DNA of 64,000 nucleotides from DATDAW01 sp036524675 (GTDB lineage Bacteria; Verrucomicrobiota; Verrucomicrobiia; Chthoniobacterales; DASVRZ01). The notes beneath the pieces are model-generated. The model did no database searches. It was not told where the DNA came from and saw nothing but the letters and a program-made list of their open reading frames with translations. Positions 22,767-31,355 of the stretch are shown here, piece by piece. Each line of letters opens with the position of its first letter. Position 1 is the stretch's first letter. A program made the position numbers and the translations under genes. The DNA lies in the NCBI GenBank assembly GCA_036524675.1, contig DATDBU010000027.1:3297-67296 (forward strand), written 5' to 3'.

Positions 22767-23645
22767 TCAGGAGTCCGTGCCGTTTCGTTTTGGTGAATCC
22801 CACGCGGACAGAAAGGCATCGATCAACCATGGGAGCCGATCGCTGTAACCGCCTTCGAGAACGGCGCCTACAGGAGCCGAAAATTTGGCAAGCCATTCGC
22901 CAAAGGTGGCGAAATCTTCTTCCAGAAGCGTCATGTTCGTAATCGGGTCGCCGGCAAAAGCATCGAATCCGGCAGAAACTAACAATAAATCCGGCTCGAA
23001 GTCCGCCAGCACCTCCAACGATTTTTCGAGCTCCGCGAGATGCACCGCCCGCGGAGCCATCGGTCGGACCGGAAAATTCCGGATATTATCAAAGGATTCT
23101 CCGCCAGACCCGGGCCAGCCGGGCAATTGATGAACAGAGGCAAAGACAATTTGCTCATTTCCCCGGACAAGTGCTTCCGTACCATTGCCGTGATGGGCGT
23201 CGAAATCCCAGATGGCGACCCTGCCCGCACCGGCGTCCAATGCCGCCAGCGCCGCGATCGCGATTGAATTGAGATAACAAAACCCCATGGCTTGTTCCGC
23301 AAGAGCGTGATGGCCCGGCGGGCGCATCAGCGAAAAAGCCTTTCTCCCCTGCAATGCAACCTCATACACCTGTAAGGCGCTGCCCGCAGCCTGCCGCGCA
23401 TGGTCCAGGATCCCTGGAAGCCAGGCCGTATCCGCATCAAAATCCCGGGCCAGACCGAATCGACTCAGATGATCCGGCGTGTGAGCACGCAGAATTTCCC
23501 GGTCTGACGCTAAACGAGGCACACGCCATTCCCAGTCGGGATGTCGGTTTTTGAGGTGTTTGGCGCTCTCCACAACACGGGCTGGACGTTCCGGATGCCC
23601 AGGGACTTCGTAACCAGCGGAGATAGGGTCATAAAAAAGGATCAT
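22767..23645 (-). CDS. Histone deacetylase-like (AcuC/AphA family) hydrolase
   Basis: A 292-residue zinc amidohydrolase of the arginase-deacetylase fold. Motifs: HPERPARV near the start, RPPGHHA (catalytic histidine pair), GFCYLNSIAIAA, WDFDAHHGNGT (zinc ligands D and H) and VSAGFDAFAGDP (third ligand D), with GGY near the end. Bacterial members deacetylate acetylpolyamines, acetoin-related substrates or acetyl-lysine; the substrate here is not predictable. The ATG at 23645 (MILFYDP) fits the family start better than the upstream ATG. It is divergent from macA across 122 bases. Confidence 0.88.
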   Translation of the reverse strand: MILFYDPISAGYEVPGHPERPARVVESAKHLKNRHPDWEWRVPRLASDREILRAHTPDHLSRFGLARDFDADTAWLPGILDHARQAAGSALQVYEVALQGRKAFSLMRPPGHHALAEQAMGFCYLNSIAIAALAALDAGAGRVAIWDFDAHHGNGTEALVRGNEQIVFASVHQLPGWPGSGGESFDNIRNFPVRPMAPRAVHLAELEKSLEVLADFEPDLLLVSAGFDAFAGDPITNMTLLEEDFATFGEWLAKFSAPVGAVLEGGYSDRLPWLIDAFLSAWDSPKRNGTDS

Positions 23646-23767
23646 CGTGTCCCATAAAGCATACATCCCGCCATTCGCCCTTTGCACGCCGGATGCATTC
23701 TTTTTTGAGCCCCGAGAAGGTCAGGATTTAGCAACTTTCCCCGAGACAACATGTTATAGAGAGCGTA

Positions 23768-25003
23768 ATGTTTCTGTCCTCCCGCTTCAAATGGCTTTTG
23801 GTCCTACTTGCGATCGTCGGCAGCACAGCAGGTTTTTTCTGGTGGAAGAAAAGTAACAGCGACTCTGCCACAACGTATTTAACGGCGCCCGTAACGCGCG
23901 GTGACATTATCCAAGCCGTGACCGCGACAGGCGCCCTCAACGCTGTCGTAAATGTGACGGTTGGCAGCCAGATTTCCGGAAATATTCAGAAGCTATTCGC
24001 CGACTTCAATACTCGAGTGAAAGAGGGCCAGGTCATTGCACAGATCGATCCGGCCACTTACAAAGCCAATGTCACTCAGGCACAGGGCGATCTGGCCAAT
24101 GCAAAGGCCGCTCTGGAACTGGCGAAAATCAGCGCGGATCGCACGACTCGCCTTCGGGCACAGAGCTCAGCTTCGGCCGCCGATGTCGATCAGGCGATTG
24201 CAACTCTGCATCAGGCACAGGCCCAGGTGACCATTAAGGAGGGGTCGCTTGCCAAAGCGCAGGCCGATCTGGAGCGCTGCACCATTTACGCGCCCATCGA
24301 CGGCATCGTGATTTCTCGTAGCGTCGATGTCGGACAAACCGTCGCGGCGAGTATGACGGCGCCCGTGCTTTTTTCCATTGCCAACGATCTCTCCAAAATG
24401 CAGATCGACGCGAACGTAGCCGAAGCCGACATCGGCGCGGTCGAAGTGGGCCAAAAGGTGGATTTTACCGTGGACGCTTTCCCTTACCGGATTTTTCACG
24501 GAACGGTTGTCCAGATCCGAAACTCCCCATTGACGGTTCAAAATGTGGTTACGTACGACACCGTCATTTCTGTCGATAACCCGGACTTGAAATTGAAACC
24601 CGGCATGACAGCGAACGTTTCGATTATCGTCGCCGAGCGCAAGGATGTTCTGAAAATTGGCAATGCTGCATTGCGAATCCGCCTCGGAGCCCCGGCGGCA
24701 GGATCGCCCGCCACCGGAGACGGTAGTCGATCACGCAAGGGAAGCGGCGGGGCAGAAGGTTCATCGCATCGCCGGCAGTCTGGCGACAGGCGGCCGAACC
24801 AAACGGTTTATCTATTGCCTGCAAACGCCAAAGAACCGCAACCCAAAGAAATACAACCCGGCATCACCGACGGAGTCAGCACGGAAGTAATCTCGGGGCT
24901 GAACGAAGGTGACACGGTGGTCACAGCCGTTATTCAACCGACGACGTCCGACATGCAGCGCCCGGCGTCGAACCCTTTCGGAGGGGCGCCGCGCATGCGC
25001 TAA
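23768..25003 (+). CDS. macA: MacA-like periplasmic membrane-fusion protein
   Basis: The 411-residue HlyD-family adaptor has an N-terminal membrane anchor (residues about 9-26). A lipoyl half-motif (VTVGSQISGNIQKLF), a coiled-coil hairpin rich in Ala/Gln (about 95-175) and the second lipoyl half (CTIYAPIDGIVISRSVDVGQTV) follow, then beta-barrel segments. It bridges an inner-membrane ABC exporter to an outer-membrane channel. A linker of about 45 residues near 300-345, rich in Gly, Ser and Arg, is odd and may reflect compensating frameshifts. The ATPase gene begins 12 bases downstream and the permease follows, a MacAB-type operon. No TolC-like gene is present. Confidence 0.88.
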   Translation: MFLSSRFKWLLVLLAIVGSTAGFFWWKKSNSDSATTYLTAPVTRGDIIQAVTATGALNAVVNVTVGSQISGNIQKLFADFNTRVKEGQVIAQIDPATYKANVTQAQGDLANAKAALELAKISADRTTRLRAQSSASAADVDQAIATLHQAQAQVTIKEGSLAKAQADLERCTIYAPIDGIVISRSVDVGQTVAASMTAPVLFSIANDLSKMQIDANVAEADIGAVEVGQKVDFTVDAFPYRIFHGTVVQIRNSPLTVQNVVTYDTVISVDNPDLKLKPGMTANVSIIVAERKDVLKIGNAALRIRLGAPAAGSPATGDGSRSRKGSGGAEGSSHRRQSGDRRPNQTVYLLPANAKEPQPKEIQPGITDGVSTEVISGLNEGDTVVTAVIQPTTSDMQRPASNPFGGAPRMR

Positions 25004-25015
25004 CTTCCTTCTACA

Positions 25016-25765
25016 ATGGACCCAAAACGAACAGTCGTTCGGCTCGACAATCTCGTGAAGACCTATCGAACTGGCGAAGTTGAAGTCCAAGCGGTACGGG
25101 GTGTGTCGCTGGAAATTCGGCGCGGCGAATTTGTCACGGTAATGGGCTCGAGCGGCTCGGGAAAATCAACATTGATGAACACGCTCGGGTGCCTGGATCG
25201 GCCTACAAGTGGACGCTATTTGCTCGACGGCATTGACGTTTCACGGCTCGGACGCGATCAGCTTGCCGACATCCGCAATCAAAAACTCGGCTTTGTATTC
25301 CAAAGCTTCAATCTGCTTGCCCGCACGTCGGCGCTCGAGAATGTCGAGCTCCCCCTGCTCTACGGTCACCGGCGCCTTTCCGGACGCGAGATGCGCGTCA
25401 AAGCCATGCACGCCCTCGATATCGTCGGTCTCAGCAAACGCTCTGAACACCATCCCAGCCAGCTTTCGGGCGGTCAGCAGCAACGTGTCGCGATCGCAAG
25501 ATCCCTTATTAATGACCCTGAAATCATCCTGGCCGACGAACCCACAGGCAATCTCGACACCCGGACCAGCGTCGAAATCATGGGGGTTTTTCAAAGGCTC
25601 AACGACCAGGGAATTACCATCGTCATGGTTACCCACGAACTGGACATTGCTCGCTACGCCACTCGTAACATCGTCATGCGCGACGGCCGAATTTTGACCG
25701 ACAGCCCCGTCGCCAATCGCACTCAAGCGTGTAAAGCAATATCTCAAATGACGAATGACGAATGA
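25016..25765 (+). CDS. MacB/LolD-type ABC transporter ATPase
   Basis: A 249-residue ATPase subunit with Walker A GSSGSGKST, Q-loop near FVFQSFNLL, signature LSGGQQQRVAIARSL, Walker B ILADEPTGNLD and switch H in VMVTHELD. The sequence belongs to the MacB/LolD/FtsE group serving FtsX-type permeases. Its last codons (QMTNDE, stop) are encoded by the ATGACGAATGACGAA repeat at 25747, so the native C-terminus has been replaced or extended by repeat sequence. It sits between macA and the permease. Confidence 0.92.
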   Translation: MDPKRTVVRLDNLVKTYRTGEVEVQAVRGVSLEIRRGEFVTVMGSSGSGKSTLMNTLGCLDRPTSGRYLLDGIDVSRLGRDQLADIRNQKLGFVFQSFNLLARTSALENVELPLLYGHRRLSGREMRVKAMHALDIVGLSKRSEHHPSQLSGGQQQRVAIARSLINDPEIILADEPTGNLDTRTSVEIMGVFQRLNDQGITIVMVTHELDIARYATRNIVMRDGRILTDSPVANRTQACKAISQMTNDE

Positions 25766-25820
25766 CGAATGACGATGGTATGTCGGGTGTCGTTACACAT
25801 TCGTCATTCGTCATTCGTCC
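25747..25820. repeat. Inverted tandem TGACGAA repeats
   Basis: Four copies of TGACGAA-type heptamers (25748-25774) are mirrored by three TTCGTCA-type heptamers (25798-25820) across about 25 bases, forming a near-perfect hairpin between the ATPase and permease genes. The left arm includes the last codons and stop of the ATPase gene. Confidence 0.8.
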
Positions 25821-25832
25821 TCAGACCTTCCC

Positions 25833-27050
25833 ATGCGCCTCCTCTCCACTTTCACCATCGCTCTCCGGGCATTGCGCCGGAACAAAATGCGCTCTGCCCT
25901 CACGGCTCTCGGCATCATTATCGGCGTGGGCGCCGTAATTGCCATGGTCGGCATCGGCAACGGCGCACGGGCACAGGTCGAAGCGCAGATCGCAGGCCTC
26001 GGAGAGAATCTTATTCTCATTTACCCGGGCAGCATTACCTCCAGTGGCATTCGAACCGGTTGGGGCGGCAGTTCCACTTTGAAAATCGAAGATGTGCAGG
26101 CCATCCAACGTGAAGTTTCCGAAGTCATCGCCATCAGCCCTGAGGTCCGGACCCAGCAACAAGTCGCCGCGGCAGGCGGCAACTGGTTCACGCAAATCCT
26201 CGGCGAATCCGCCCAATACTTCGACATGCGCGAGTGGGCCATCACTGATGGCGCAGCATTCACCGATCAGGACATTCGGAGCGCGAACAAAGTCGCCGTC
26301 GTCGGCACCACGCTCGCCCAGCAGCTGTACGGCAGCGCATCACCCGTGGGACAAATTTTGCGTATCAACAATGTGCCATTCGTGGTCACTGGCGTTCTCG
26401 CCTCGAAAGGTATGTCCATGCATGGCCAAGATCAGGACGACGTCGCCATCATCCCATGGTCCAGCGCCCAGAAACGCGTCACCGGCGGCACCAGTTTCCG
26501 AGCGATCAACATCCAGGTCGCCAGCCAGGCAGTCATGCAAAATGCTCAGGACCAAATCACTTCCATTCTGCGTCAACGCCATCGCATCGGCGCCGGAAAA
26601 GACGACGACTTTACAGTGCGCACCCAGCAGGAAATTGCGGAGACAGCCGCCGCCACCACCAACGTTATGAGGCTGCTCCTCGGAGCCATTGCCAGCGTTT
26701 CACTCGTCGTCGGCGGCATCGGAATCATGAATATCATGCTGGTGAGCGTTACCGAGCGCACCCGGGAAATCGGCATTCGAATCTCTGTTGGAGCCCACGG
26801 ACGCGATATCCTGACCCAGTTCCTCATCGAAGCCGTCGCCTTGAGTTGTCTCGGCGGCATCATTGGCATTCTTCTCGGAATCGGCACAGCGCAAATCTTA
26901 TCAAGAGTTGCGAATTGGCCGACGTTGATTTCCTTCGAGTCGATCCTTGTCGCATTCCTTTTTAGCGCCGGCGTCGGCATTTTCTTCGGCTTTTATCCGG
27001 CCAGAAAAGCCGCACGACTCGATCCTATCGAAGCCTTAAGATACGAGTGA
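25833..27050 (+). CDS. MacB-type ABC transporter permease
   Basis: The 405-residue inner-membrane subunit shows the MacB/FtsX pattern: an N-terminal span with MRSALTALGIIIGVGAVIAMVGIGNGARAQV, a large periplasmic MacB_PCD domain (about 45-270) with TSSGIRTGWGGSSTLKIEDV, and three C-terminal spans including VVGGIGIMNIMLVSVTERTREIGIRISVGA and a final FGFYPARKAARLDPIEALRYE. Here the ATPase is a separate gene, unlike fused E. coli MacB. With its partners it probably exports a peptide, lipid-linked compound or drug to an outer-membrane channel. Confidence 0.92.
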   Translation: MRLLSTFTIALRALRRNKMRSALTALGIIIGVGAVIAMVGIGNGARAQVEAQIAGLGENLILIYPGSITSSGIRTGWGGSSTLKIEDVQAIQREVSEVIAISPEVRTQQQVAAAGGNWFTQILGESAQYFDMREWAITDGAAFTDQDIRSANKVAVVGTTLAQQLYGSASPVGQILRINNVPFVVTGVLASKGMSMHGQDQDDVAIIPWSSAQKRVTGGTSFRAINIQVASQAVMQNAQDQITSILRQRHRIGAGKDDDFTVRTQQEIAETAAATTNVMRLLLGAIASVSLVVGGIGIMNIMLVSVTERTREIGIRISVGAHGRDILTQFLIEAVALSCLGGIIGILLGIGTAQILSRVANWPTLISFESILVAFLFSAGVGIFFGFYPARKAARLDPIEALRYE

Positions 27051-27156
27051 GTTTTAAGCCTTGAGTTTGTAAGTCCTAAGACTCCGGGCAACTGTCCTGT
27101 GCAACGCAACGGTCTTCCGTATTCCTAAAAACTTGCAAACTTAAGACTTAAACTCC
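27046..27156. repeat. Inverted pair of AAGTTT/AAGTCT-type words
   Basis: The left arm (27046-27078) overlaps the permease stop and reads through TTTTAAGCCTTGAGTTTG. The right arm (27124-27156) is largely its reverse complement (CTTGCAAACTTAAGACTTAA). The loop is about 45 bases. The repeat ends just before the next ATG at 27163. Confidence 0.65.
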
Positions 27157-27162
27157 TTCCAC

Positions 27163-27939
27163 ATGCAAACCGGTCTTGTCTCCATCACGTTCCGCCAACT
27201 CAAGCCGCGCGAAATCGTCCCGCTGGCCCAGCAAGCCAACCTGCAATGCATCGAGTGGGGCGGAGATATCCACGTTCCAGCGGGTGACATTCAGGCTGCA
27301 CATGACGTCGCGAAGCTCACTACTGACGCTGGGATCAAGATCGTTGCCTATGGTTCCTACTACCGCGCGGGATACAATCTCCCTGGTGAACCCCGTTTCG
27401 AAACGATCGTCGAAACCGCCGTTGCGCTCGGCGCCCCATGCATCCGCGTCTGGCCTGGGCGGGTCGCATCGGAAGCCGCTACCTCCGGCGACTGGAAGGC
27501 GATCATACACGACTCCCTCCGTTGCGCGAAACTCGCAGAAGCCGCCGGCCTCTGCATCGCTTACGAATATCACACGGGTACACTCACGGACTCGATTGAC
27601 TCCACACGCAGGCTTCTCGAGGCCACGGCTCATCCGGCTGTCTATACCCTTTGGCAGGCGCCGACCGATCAAACGAAGGAGCATTGTCTGGAGGCCCTTC
27701 GCGCCGTCATTGAAACCCAGCGACTGCATCACGTCCACGCTTTCCATTGGTGGCCTGATTCGGCCAACCGCCTGTCCCTGGCCGATGGCGCAGACCGTTG
27801 GCAGGCCTATCTTGCAGAGATAAAGAAATCCGCTAATTCCCCGGCAGTTCTTCTGGAATTTCTCCCCCACAACGATCCTCATCTGCTGACTCGCGAAGCC
27901 GCAATATTGAATGAGTGGGTCGCGAAACTTGAGGGGTAG
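27163..27939 (+). CDS. Sugar phosphate isomerase/epimerase-like TIM-barrel protein
   Basis: A 258-residue AP-endonuclease-2/xylose-isomerase-like TIM barrel. Visible strand motifs are CIEWGGDIHV near residue 30, KIVAYGSYYRAG near 63, LGAPCIRVWPG near 93, LCIAYEYHTGTLTD near 130 and VHAFHWWP near 190; the acidic and histidine residues (E, H) would form the metal site. Family members isomerise or epimerise sugars or inositols, or act in myo-inositol catabolism. No pathway partners are adjacent, so the substrate is unknown. It ends 46 bases before the S41 protease gene. Confidence 0.75.
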   Translation: MQTGLVSITFRQLKPREIVPLAQQANLQCIEWGGDIHVPAGDIQAAHDVAKLTTDAGIKIVAYGSYYRAGYNLPGEPRFETIVETAVALGAPCIRVWPGRVASEAATSGDWKAIIHDSLRCAKLAEAAGLCIAYEYHTGTLTDSIDSTRRLLEATAHPAVYTLWQAPTDQTKEHCLEALRAVIETQRLHHVHAFHWWPDSANRLSLADGADRWQAYLAEIKKSANSPAVLLEFLPHNDPHLLTREAAILNEWVAKLEG

Positions 27940-27985
27940 GGTGGCGGCTTTGGTTTTGTTTTTTTCGCACCTCTCCAGGTGTGCT

Positions 27986-29401
27986 ATGGTCGAACCCATG
28001 CTCAAAAAGCGCATTCTTACGTGCGGCATCGCCACGATCGTCGCGTTCCAGCTTTTTCCAGCCGCGCACGCCCAAACCAAAGCCCCCGTCCAGACAGCAA
28101 CTCCAGAACAGGACTCAGATTCGGATGCCGATCCCGCCAGTGTTCAGAGTGGAACAGCCCAATCCGACTCCGAGGCGGACAGCGCTTACGACAGCATGAC
28201 TGTTTTCACCCGGGCACTGCAACTGATCCGCCAGGACTATGTGGATGATAAAAAGGTTTCCTACAAAGACCTTACCTACCACGCGTTGCAGGGCATGCTT
28301 TCCGCCCTTGATCCTCATTCGCAATTCATGGGACCGGATGATTTCAAGGACATGCAGGATGATACCAAGAGCGCGTTCACCGGTCTCGGCATCGTCGTGT
28401 CATTTCGCGACGGAATGTTGACCGTGGTCACGCCGATGGAAGATTCGCCGAGCTTCAAGGCCGGCATCCTACCCGGTGATCAGATCGTTCGCATTGACGG
28501 TGTCAGTACCGAAAAAATGGAGCTCTCCGAGGCCGTGGACAAACTCCGTGGCGACATCGGTAAGAAGATCAAGCTCACCATCGCCCGCCCTGGAACAAAA
28601 GAACTCAAGGATTTCGATCTCACACGCACGCTTATCAAGGTCACGAGTGTAAAAGATGCCAAAATCCTCCACGCGGGTGAGGCAGGAGACTTCAAAATCG
28701 GCTACGTCCGGATTACGCAATTCAATGAGCCGACTGCCGCAGAACTCGATAAAGCCGTTCGCAGTCTGCGCGACCAGGGTATGCAATCGCTCGTCATTGA
28801 CCTGCGCTACAATCCCGGCGGTCTGCTCACGAGTGCTGTGGATGTTTGCAGCCAGTTCCTGGCGCCAAACCAGATGGTCGTTTACACGGAGGGGCGCGCC
28901 GTTTCCCAGAAACGCACGTATCGCACCAACGGCGTTGCCAAGCCCGATACCAAGCTGCCACTCGTCGTCCTCGTAAATAGTGGCAGCGCCAGTGGCGCCG
29001 AGATTGTGGCTGGCGCGTTGAAAGATCTCAATCGCGCCATCCTGATTGGCGAAACAACATTCGGCAAAGGAAGCGTCCAAAGCGTCGTCCAGCTTCAGGA
29101 CGGCTCCGCGGTCAAACTCACCACTGCAAAATATTTCACTCCAAGCCGTCAGGTCATCCATGAGCGAGGCATTACACCGACGATCGTCTCAACGATGACT
29201 CCCAATGAAGAGCGCGCCCTGATGCTCGCCCGACGGGAGGAAAAACTGACGCCGGAAGAACAAAAGACCGTGGATAGCTCGGACGATCCTCAACTGGATC
29301 GTGCGATCGATGCACTCAAAGGCGTTATGATCTACAACAGCCAGCAACTGGCAAAGGCCGATGCCGCACCGGCAGCGAAGTCCGAACCGGCTAAGAAGTA
29401 G
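27986..29401 (+). CDS. C-terminal processing protease (S41 family)
   Basis: About 471 residues. A signal peptide ends AAHA, so the enzyme is periplasmic. After an acidic Ser/Asp-rich linker comes an N-terminal helical cap (ALQGMLSALDPHSQFM), a PDZ domain (about 130-205, GLGIVVSFRDGMLTV..AGILPGDQIVRIDG) and the protease core. Core motifs are YNPGGLL, NSGSASGAEIV with the nucleophile serine, and TTFGKGSVQ with the catalytic lysine. Such CtpA/Prc enzymes trim C-termini of envelope proteins. An AGGTG precedes the ATG at 27986; a start four codons later is equally possible. Confidence 0.9.
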   Translation: MVEPMLKKRILTCGIATIVAFQLFPAAHAQTKAPVQTATPEQDSDSDADPASVQSGTAQSDSEADSAYDSMTVFTRALQLIRQDYVDDKKVSYKDLTYHALQGMLSALDPHSQFMGPDDFKDMQDDTKSAFTGLGIVVSFRDGMLTVVTPMEDSPSFKAGILPGDQIVRIDGVSTEKMELSEAVDKLRGDIGKKIKLTIARPGTKELKDFDLTRTLIKVTSVKDAKILHAGEAGDFKIGYVRITQFNEPTAAELDKAVRSLRDQGMQSLVIDLRYNPGGLLTSAVDVCSQFLAPNQMVVYTEGRAVSQKRTYRTNGVAKPDTKLPLVVLVNSGSASGAEIVAGALKDLNRAILIGETTFGKGSVQSVVQLQDGSAVKLTTAKYFTPSRQVIHERGITPTIVSTMTPNEERALMLARREEKLTPEEQKTVDSSDDPQLDRAIDALKGVMIYNSQQLAKADAAPAAKSEPAKK

Positions 29402-29442
29402 GAATTCCGAGGAGAGCAGGTTGCCACCGTGCTGTTTCCGTC

Positions 29443-30930
29443 TTAATAGCGTCGCGAGCGCCGTCTCGCAGAGGTCTTGCCCACGGCGGCGCCAAAAATG
29501 GAGCCAAGAATTCCGCGGACCAGCGTGCGCCCCATCTGGCTGCCTGCCGCGCGAAGGACACTGGTTCCAACGCTGGTAATCATCTTTTCAAACTCACTCG
29601 GTTTCTCGGGCGTTGCACCTGCTGACGGCGGAGGCGTTTCGGCGGGTCCGGCAGGCGCATTGCGAGCTTTTAAAAGTTCGAACGCCGATTCGCGATCGAT
29701 CGCTTTTTCGTAATGTCCATAGATGGCAGAACCTTTGATCGCCGCTTCGCGCTCGGCAGGTGTTAGCGGTTCCAAACGGCTCGCCGGCGGATAAATCAAT
29801 GCTCGATCCACCAAAGAAGGCGTCCCTTTTGCGTCGAGAAGCGACACAAGCGCTTCGCCAACCCCCAATTGCGTAATGACTTCGGCGGTATTGAGCTTCG
29901 GATTCGCCCGAAAAGTTTCAGCAGCAGTCTTTACGGCTTTCTGATCCCGCGGCGTGAACGCTCGCAAGGCATGTTGAACACGGTTTCCCAACTGGCCGAG
30001 AACCGTTTCAGGGACATCGAGCGGGTTTTGGGTCACGAAATAGATGCCGACCCCTTTCGAACGGATCAGCCTTACGACCTGCTCGATCTTATCCTGCAGA
30101 AACTTTGGCGCGTCGTTAAAAAGCAAATGTGCTTCGTCAAAAAAGAAGGCGATTTTCGGCTTCTCAGGATCGCCAACCTCCGGCAAACGCTCGAACAGCT
30201 CCGACATTAACCACAGCAGGAATGTCGCATACAGGTTCGGCGATTGAACCAGCTTGTCCGCGGCAAGCACATTGATGACGCCTTTTCCTCCCGGGCCGGT
30301 CTGCATCAGGTCGTCCAAATCGAGCGCCGGCTCGCCGAAAAGTTTATCGCCTCCCTGCTGCTCAAGCGCCAGCAATCCGCGCTGAATCGCTCCGACACTC
30401 GCTGCAGAAACGTTTCCGTAATTTGTTTGAAATTGGGACGCGTTGTCCGCAACGAAGGACAGCATTGACCGTAAATCCTTCAGATCCAACAGCAACAGCC
30501 CCTGGTCGTCCGCAATCTTGAAAACCAGGCTAAGGACGCCGCCTTGCACTTCATTCAGTCCTAGCAACCGCCCCATCAACAGCGGCCCCAGATCCGAAAC
30601 GGTAGCCCGAACCGGATGGCCCTGTTCGCCGAAAACATCCCAAAACTCCACCGGACAACCTGCAAAGGCGACCGGTTCGATCCCGAGATCCTTCACCCGC
30701 TGGTCAATCTTCGGATTCGGAACGCCGGGCAGGCCGATTCCGGACACGTCGCCTTTGATATCCGCGAGAAAAACCGGGACCCCTTGAGCGCTAAACCGCT
30801 CAGCAATTACCCGCAATGTGACCGTCTTTCCCGTGCCTGTCGCCCCAGCTATTAGCCCGTGGCGATTGGCCATTGCGGGAAGGAGAACGTGTTCTTGGGC
30901 ACCTTTAGCAAAGGGAGCAGCTTCTGGCAT
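29443..30930 (-). CDS. HerA-like ATPase, DUF853 family
   Basis: A 495-residue P-loop ATPase with Walker A GATGTGKT (29-36), the Walker B/arginine region IAFFFDEAHLLFND near residue 255, and the DUF853 hallmark stretches VFLADIKGDVSG, RATVSDLGPLLMGRLLGLNEVQ and IYFVTQNPLDVPETVLGQLGNRVQHALRAFTP. It is related to HerA/FtsK motor proteins; members such as E. coli YjgR remain functionally undefined. The C-terminus has a proline-rich linker and ends in a highly basic RRRSRRY. It is convergent with the S41 gene (41-base gap). Confidence 0.88.
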   Translation of the reverse strand: MPEAAPFAKGAQEHVLLPAMANRHGLIAGATGTGKTVTLRVIAERFSAQGVPVFLADIKGDVSGIGLPGVPNPKIDQRVKDLGIEPVAFAGCPVEFWDVFGEQGHPVRATVSDLGPLLMGRLLGLNEVQGGVLSLVFKIADDQGLLLLDLKDLRSMLSFVADNASQFQTNYGNVSAASVGAIQRGLLALEQQGGDKLFGEPALDLDDLMQTGPGGKGVINVLAADKLVQSPNLYATFLLWLMSELFERLPEVGDPEKPKIAFFFDEAHLLFNDAPKFLQDKIEQVVRLIRSKGVGIYFVTQNPLDVPETVLGQLGNRVQHALRAFTPRDQKAVKTAAETFRANPKLNTAEVITQLGVGEALVSLLDAKGTPSLVDRALIYPPASRLEPLTPAEREAAIKGSAIYGHYEKAIDRESAFELLKARNAPAGPAETPPPSAGATPEKPSEFEKMITSVGTSVLRAAGSQMGRTLVRGILGSIFGAAVGKTSARRRSRRY

Positions 30931-31355
30931 ATGTCCACGACCGTAAATCGCGAGAGTAAGGGGTCAAGATTGGAGTTGGCCAAGCCCGAGGTTCACGCAA
31001 ACCCAGCCGGCCGGCAGCTGCCGTTTCCAAGGCGTTTCGGAGCAACTTTACGGGTCAGCATGCTAAATCTAGGTTTTTGTCAGATTATCCGGCTCCTGCT
31101 CCACTTTTTTCTTGAACTTAGCCTGTCGGCATGATCGTATCCCGCCGCTACATTCAAGCTCTCTTGAGTGTCCCCCATAACAGAACTCATGTCCCGCGGT
31201 CAAAAAGGGAAGGACCTCCGCCAAGGGCGGCAGCATTTTTTGGAAGGTTAAAATGGAGATCGAACATCCCCTGCCTTCAACCAGGTTTCCTTGCCCGACT
31301 CGTTAGCACCACGAAACCCGCACATCTTGCTGGTTTTCGCCCATCGTAACTTCAT
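30931..31355. other. Intergenic region upstream of the polysaccharide locus
   Basis: This 425-base gap separates the divergent HerA-like gene from the first glycan gene. A TTGAAC at 31112 has only a weak -10 partner. CCGCC/GGCGG at 31218-31230 makes a short stem followed by CAGCATTTTTT, a weak terminator-like or leader structure. Small open frames here show no coding features. It most likely contains the promoter of the 31-64 kb locus. Confidence 0.35.
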
